Assembly (NCBI GenBank): GCA_964401355.1
Contig: CAYNYJ010000020.1
Span: 1 to 47,918 of the forward strand
Reading direction: 5' to 3'
Length of the DNA stretch: 47,918 nt
Source of the DNA: SZUA-152 sp964401355
Lineage (GTDB): Bacteria; Pseudomonadota; Gammaproteobacteria; SZUA-152
Below, in pieces: positions 45,495 through 47,918 of this stretch. Each line of letters begins with the position of its first letter. The stretch's first letter is position 1. The position numbers were made by a program, and so were the translations under genes. The notes beneath the pieces are model-generated. The model was given only the letters and a program-made list of their open reading frames with translations. It was not told where the DNA came from and did no database searches.

Positions 45495-46742
45495 GTGAAT
45501 TCTTTTCACGTTAGTATTTTTCACGATATTTTTTTGCAGGCAATCGCCTCACTGAAAGAAAACAGGCTGCGTACGGTACTGAGTATTTTGGGGATCACTA
45601 TCGGAATCTGCGCGGTGATGGTGGTGGGTACGGTGAGCCAGGGCGTCAAGAAATTTATCTATCAAGAACTTGATACTTATGGCCTGGAGACATTATGGGT
45701 TTATCGTAAGTGGGAAAATGAAAATCCTTTTCGCAGCATTAGAGAAGGCAGTGGAATCAATAATGATGATCTCAAATTTATGCGTTCCTGTTGTGCATCG
45801 GTTAAGAGGGTTAGTCCCGTTGTTTATAGCAATGATAATTTTGTATCAATGCGCTCCAAGGGATCGTTCTCAAAGGTCAATTTGGAAGGTGTGGGAGTTC
45901 ATTATATTGATATTAATAATGATGTTCTCATGCTGGGCCGTGATTTTCGTCTGGAGGATATTCAACGACGTAAGCCTATCGCTATTATTGGCACAAAAGT
46001 TCGTGATGAGTTATTCGGGAAACATTCAAACCCGTTGAGAAAAATAATACGCTGGGGCGATGTTCGGCTCACGATTGTCGGTATGCTCGAATTTAAAAGT
46101 CGAGATATTCTGAGCCAGCTTGGTACGGATGATTATGATGTCAACAAACGCGTATTAATTCCTTATACCCTGTATCAGCAGCAATTGGGTTCCAAAGATA
46201 TACAAACTTTACAAGCGGAAGCTGTGAGTGTTGAGAAAACTGAGAAAGCGCTTAAAGAGCTGACTGGGTTATTAAGTCGGCGTCACAATTATCATTTTGA
46301 ATACGCTACGGAAAGTATGGAAGGCTGGATTTCCACGGCAGAAGATCTGTTGCGAAAAATTTCCTTTATTGGTTTGGCTGCAGCTTTGATTTCGTTATTC
46401 GTGGGTGGCATGGGTATTATGAATATTATGAGCACCTCGGTGGTTGAACGTACCCGTGAAATTGGTATTCGCAAGGCCTTGGGCGCTTATCGTCGTGATA
46501 TTTTATTGCAGTTTTTATTAGAAGCGACGGTGGTGAGTGTTATCGGCGGTGTGTTTGGGATGGTTTTGGGTATCTTTCTCGGTTTTGGAATTAGCTATGC
46601 CAGCGGTTATGATTTGGGTGTGTCATGGTCGACCGCATTTTTGGCGGTGTTGGTGTCAATCGTTGTGGGGATGATTTCAGGCTATTATCCAGCCTATCGA
46701 GCGGCGAGTCTGAAGCCGGTTGATGCTTTGCGCTATGAATAA
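45495..46742 (+). CDS. MacB-like ABC permease
   Basis: The 415-residue protein has TM1 at about 23-48 (TVLSILGITIGICAVMVVG), a periplasmic MacB_PCD domain at about 55-270, then three helices of the FtsX type with the conserved segment STSVVERTREIGIRKALGA near 315 and an ending YPAYRAASLKPVDALRYE. MacB-type pumps push substrates from the periplasm through a TolC-like channel. No TolC gene is in the window. Translation starts with GTG 45495, with AGGA upstream. Confidence 0.92.
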   Translation: MNSFHVSIFHDIFLQAIASLKENRLRTVLSILGITIGICAVMVVGTVSQGVKKFIYQELDTYGLETLWVYRKWENENPFRSIREGSGINNDDLKFMRSCCASVKRVSPVVYSNDNFVSMRSKGSFSKVNLEGVGVHYIDINNDVLMLGRDFRLEDIQRRKPIAIIGTKVRDELFGKHSNPLRKIIRWGDVRLTIVGMLEFKSRDILSQLGTDDYDVNKRVLIPYTLYQQQLGSKDIQTLQAEAVSVEKTEKALKELTGLLSRRHNYHFEYATESMEGWISTAEDLLRKISFIGLAAALISLFVGGMGIMNIMSTSVVERTREIGIRKALGAYRRDILLQFLLEATVVSVIGGVFGMVLGIFLGFGISYASGYDLGVSWSTAFLAVLVSIVVGMISGYYPAYRAASLKPVDALRYE

Positions 46743-46753
46743 TCAGCGTCGGA

Positions 46754-47827
46754 TTAGTTGTTTGTAAACTGTTCGCCATAATCCTCATGGGCTTGTTTGA
46801 ATTCCTGCATGCGACCGATGTCGATCCAGTATTCGTGTATGGGGAAACTGCTCACCGATCTTTTTTGTTCCAGTAATGTGTCGATTAAACTGGGCATGTC
46901 AAAAAAACAATCATCTGGAATATTGTCTAATGTTTCCGGTTCCAGGACATAAATTCCGGCATTGACGCTAAAACGATGAGTTGGCTTTTCGACCATGTCG
47001 ATGACGTCGTGACCGTTCAGGTTGACGACTCCATAGGGGATTTGGTGGGTATATTCCCGAGTGCATATTGTTGCACTGGCAGAATGTTTCTGATGGAATC
47101 GTAATAAACGCACAAAATCAACCTTGGTTAACAAATCACTGTTCATAACAAAGAAGGGTTTTTCCGGAGTGAATGGCAGCAGGCTTAAGGCGCCGGCGGT
47201 GCCCATACGTTTCAGTTCCTCAATATATTGAATTTCCACATTCCAACGGCTGCCATCACCAAAATATTTTTTGATCATCTCACCTTTGTAATTAATGCAG
47301 AGGTACATTTTATAAAAACCGTGTTCTGCAAAATTTTCGATAATGGTTTCTAGAATCGGTTTCGATCCAATTTCCAGTAAAGGTTTGGGTTGGGATTGCG
47401 TGAGCGGATGCAGGCGTGTGCCAAGGCCACCGGCCATTAATATCACCGGGTTGTCATGCCGCGGTTCTTTGGGGGGCTCAAAACGAGCCAATCCCACCAC
47501 GCAACCATGGGCATCGAGTAATGGAAGATGACGAAGTGTGTAGCGTTGCATGGTACGTTGCCATTGTGCTTCATCCTCATCGAGCAAGCCGGTAATCGGG
47601 TTATCGTTCATCAGCGATTTGATTGTCGTATCAAGGCCATCGCCACGCAGTAATGCGCGACGAATATCACCATCGGTGACGGTGCCTGCCAGGTGGCAGG
47701 CGTCGTCAATCACTAGGGCAATTTGCATGTTGCCATCGGAAATTGCCCGCAACACATCTTTCATGTTGACACTGGATTTGACCGATATTTTTTTCCAATC
47801 ACTGATATGAGCTGTCTGATTTTTCAT
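46754..47827 (-). CDS. CBS-domain nucleotidyltransferase (PtmE-like)
   Basis: The 357-residue protein has an N-terminal CBS pair (about 8-118) and a sugar-nucleotide transferase domain (about 125-350) with LMAGGLGTRLHPLTQSQPKPLLEIGSKP-type signature, Mg-binding NSDLL and VEKPTHRFSVNAGIYV. The same architecture occurs in PtmE, which makes GDP-glucosamine for legionaminic acid in Campylobacter. A role in nonulosonate or other surface sugar synthesis is likely but depends on genes beyond the window edge. It is convergent with the permease gene, 11 bp apart. Confidence 0.8.
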   Translation of the reverse strand: MKNQTAHISDWKKISVKSSVNMKDVLRAISDGNMQIALVIDDACHLAGTVTDGDIRRALLRGDGLDTTIKSLMNDNPITGLLDEDEAQWQRTMQRYTLRHLPLLDAHGCVVGLARFEPPKEPRHDNPVILMAGGLGTRLHPLTQSQPKPLLEIGSKPILETIIENFAEHGFYKMYLCINYKGEMIKKYFGDGSRWNVEIQYIEELKRMGTAGALSLLPFTPEKPFFVMNSDLLTKVDFVRLLRFHQKHSASATICTREYTHQIPYGVVNLNGHDVIDMVEKPTHRFSVNAGIYVLEPETLDNIPDDCFFDMPSLIDTLLEQKRSVSSFPIHEYWIDIGRMQEFKQAHEDYGEQFTNN

Positions 47828-47918
47828 GGGTACTGGTTTTATTTGTGGAGGTTATCAGTTATTAAAAAACGTGAATTCAATTCGCTAGTGCAACAGGTGG
47901 GTTGATTCCGAAAAATAC

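Overview
The window looks like chromosomal DNA of a gammaproteobacterium. The evidence is adjacent fabA-fabB, a RelA-type (HD-inactive) ppGpp synthetase, a PhoP/PhoQ-type two-component pair, a NirB/NirD/NasA nitrate assimilation locus with NtrC/sigma-54 signals, and short dispersed palindromic repeats. The species cannot be named from this stretch. Most of the window is of moderate GC, but the chemosensory block at about 22.4-27.2 kb is visibly AT-richer.

Layout. 1-3.2 kb: a possible small terminal-inverted-repeat element, then a leftward KefB-like antiporter and tandem-Usp pair whose start and stop overlap. 3.2-5.9 kb: a Tat-exported PhoX-type phosphatase and a decayed hemN pseudogene. 5.9-8.6 kb: CBS-domain protein, LOG-family protein, HDOD protein and a frameshifted DUF1540 gene. 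8.8-20 kb: the nitrate island, with a PP2C-Ser/Thr kinase fusion and a NarK/NasA-type transporter on the minus strand, divergent from nirB-nirD-nasA-dmsBC on the plus strand. The divergent spacer holds two facing sigma-54 promoters and at least one NtrC-type enhancer. The nitrate reductase is followed by a DmsB-DmsC fusion, which suggests electrons come from the quinol pool.

20.4-29.2 kb: a seven-gene Wsp-type operon (MCP, CheW, CheR-TPR, CheW, CheA-REC, CheB, REC-GGDEF). It should convert a periplasmic signal into c-di-GMP. The MCP's periplasmic region carries a CxxCH heme-c motif, which points to a redox or gas cue. 29.3-38.1 kb: an orphan protein, a Crp/Fnr regulator, relA, a secreted calcium-repeat protein, fabA-fabB-bactofilin, an M42-like peptidase and a small cytochrome c.

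38.4-42.2 kb: phoP-phoQ-like genes, a 37-residue single-span membrane protein with its own ribosome binding site and hairpin terminator, and a kelch-repeat protein. 42.5-46.7 kb: a MacAB-like ABC exporter whose periplasmic adaptor is fused, through a long basic linker and a membrane span, to an N-terminal cytoplasmic receiver domain with all phosphorylation residues intact. This is the most unusual architecture in the window. 46.75-47.8 kb: a CBS-nucleotidyltransferase of the PtmE type, probably the edge of a surface glycan locus.
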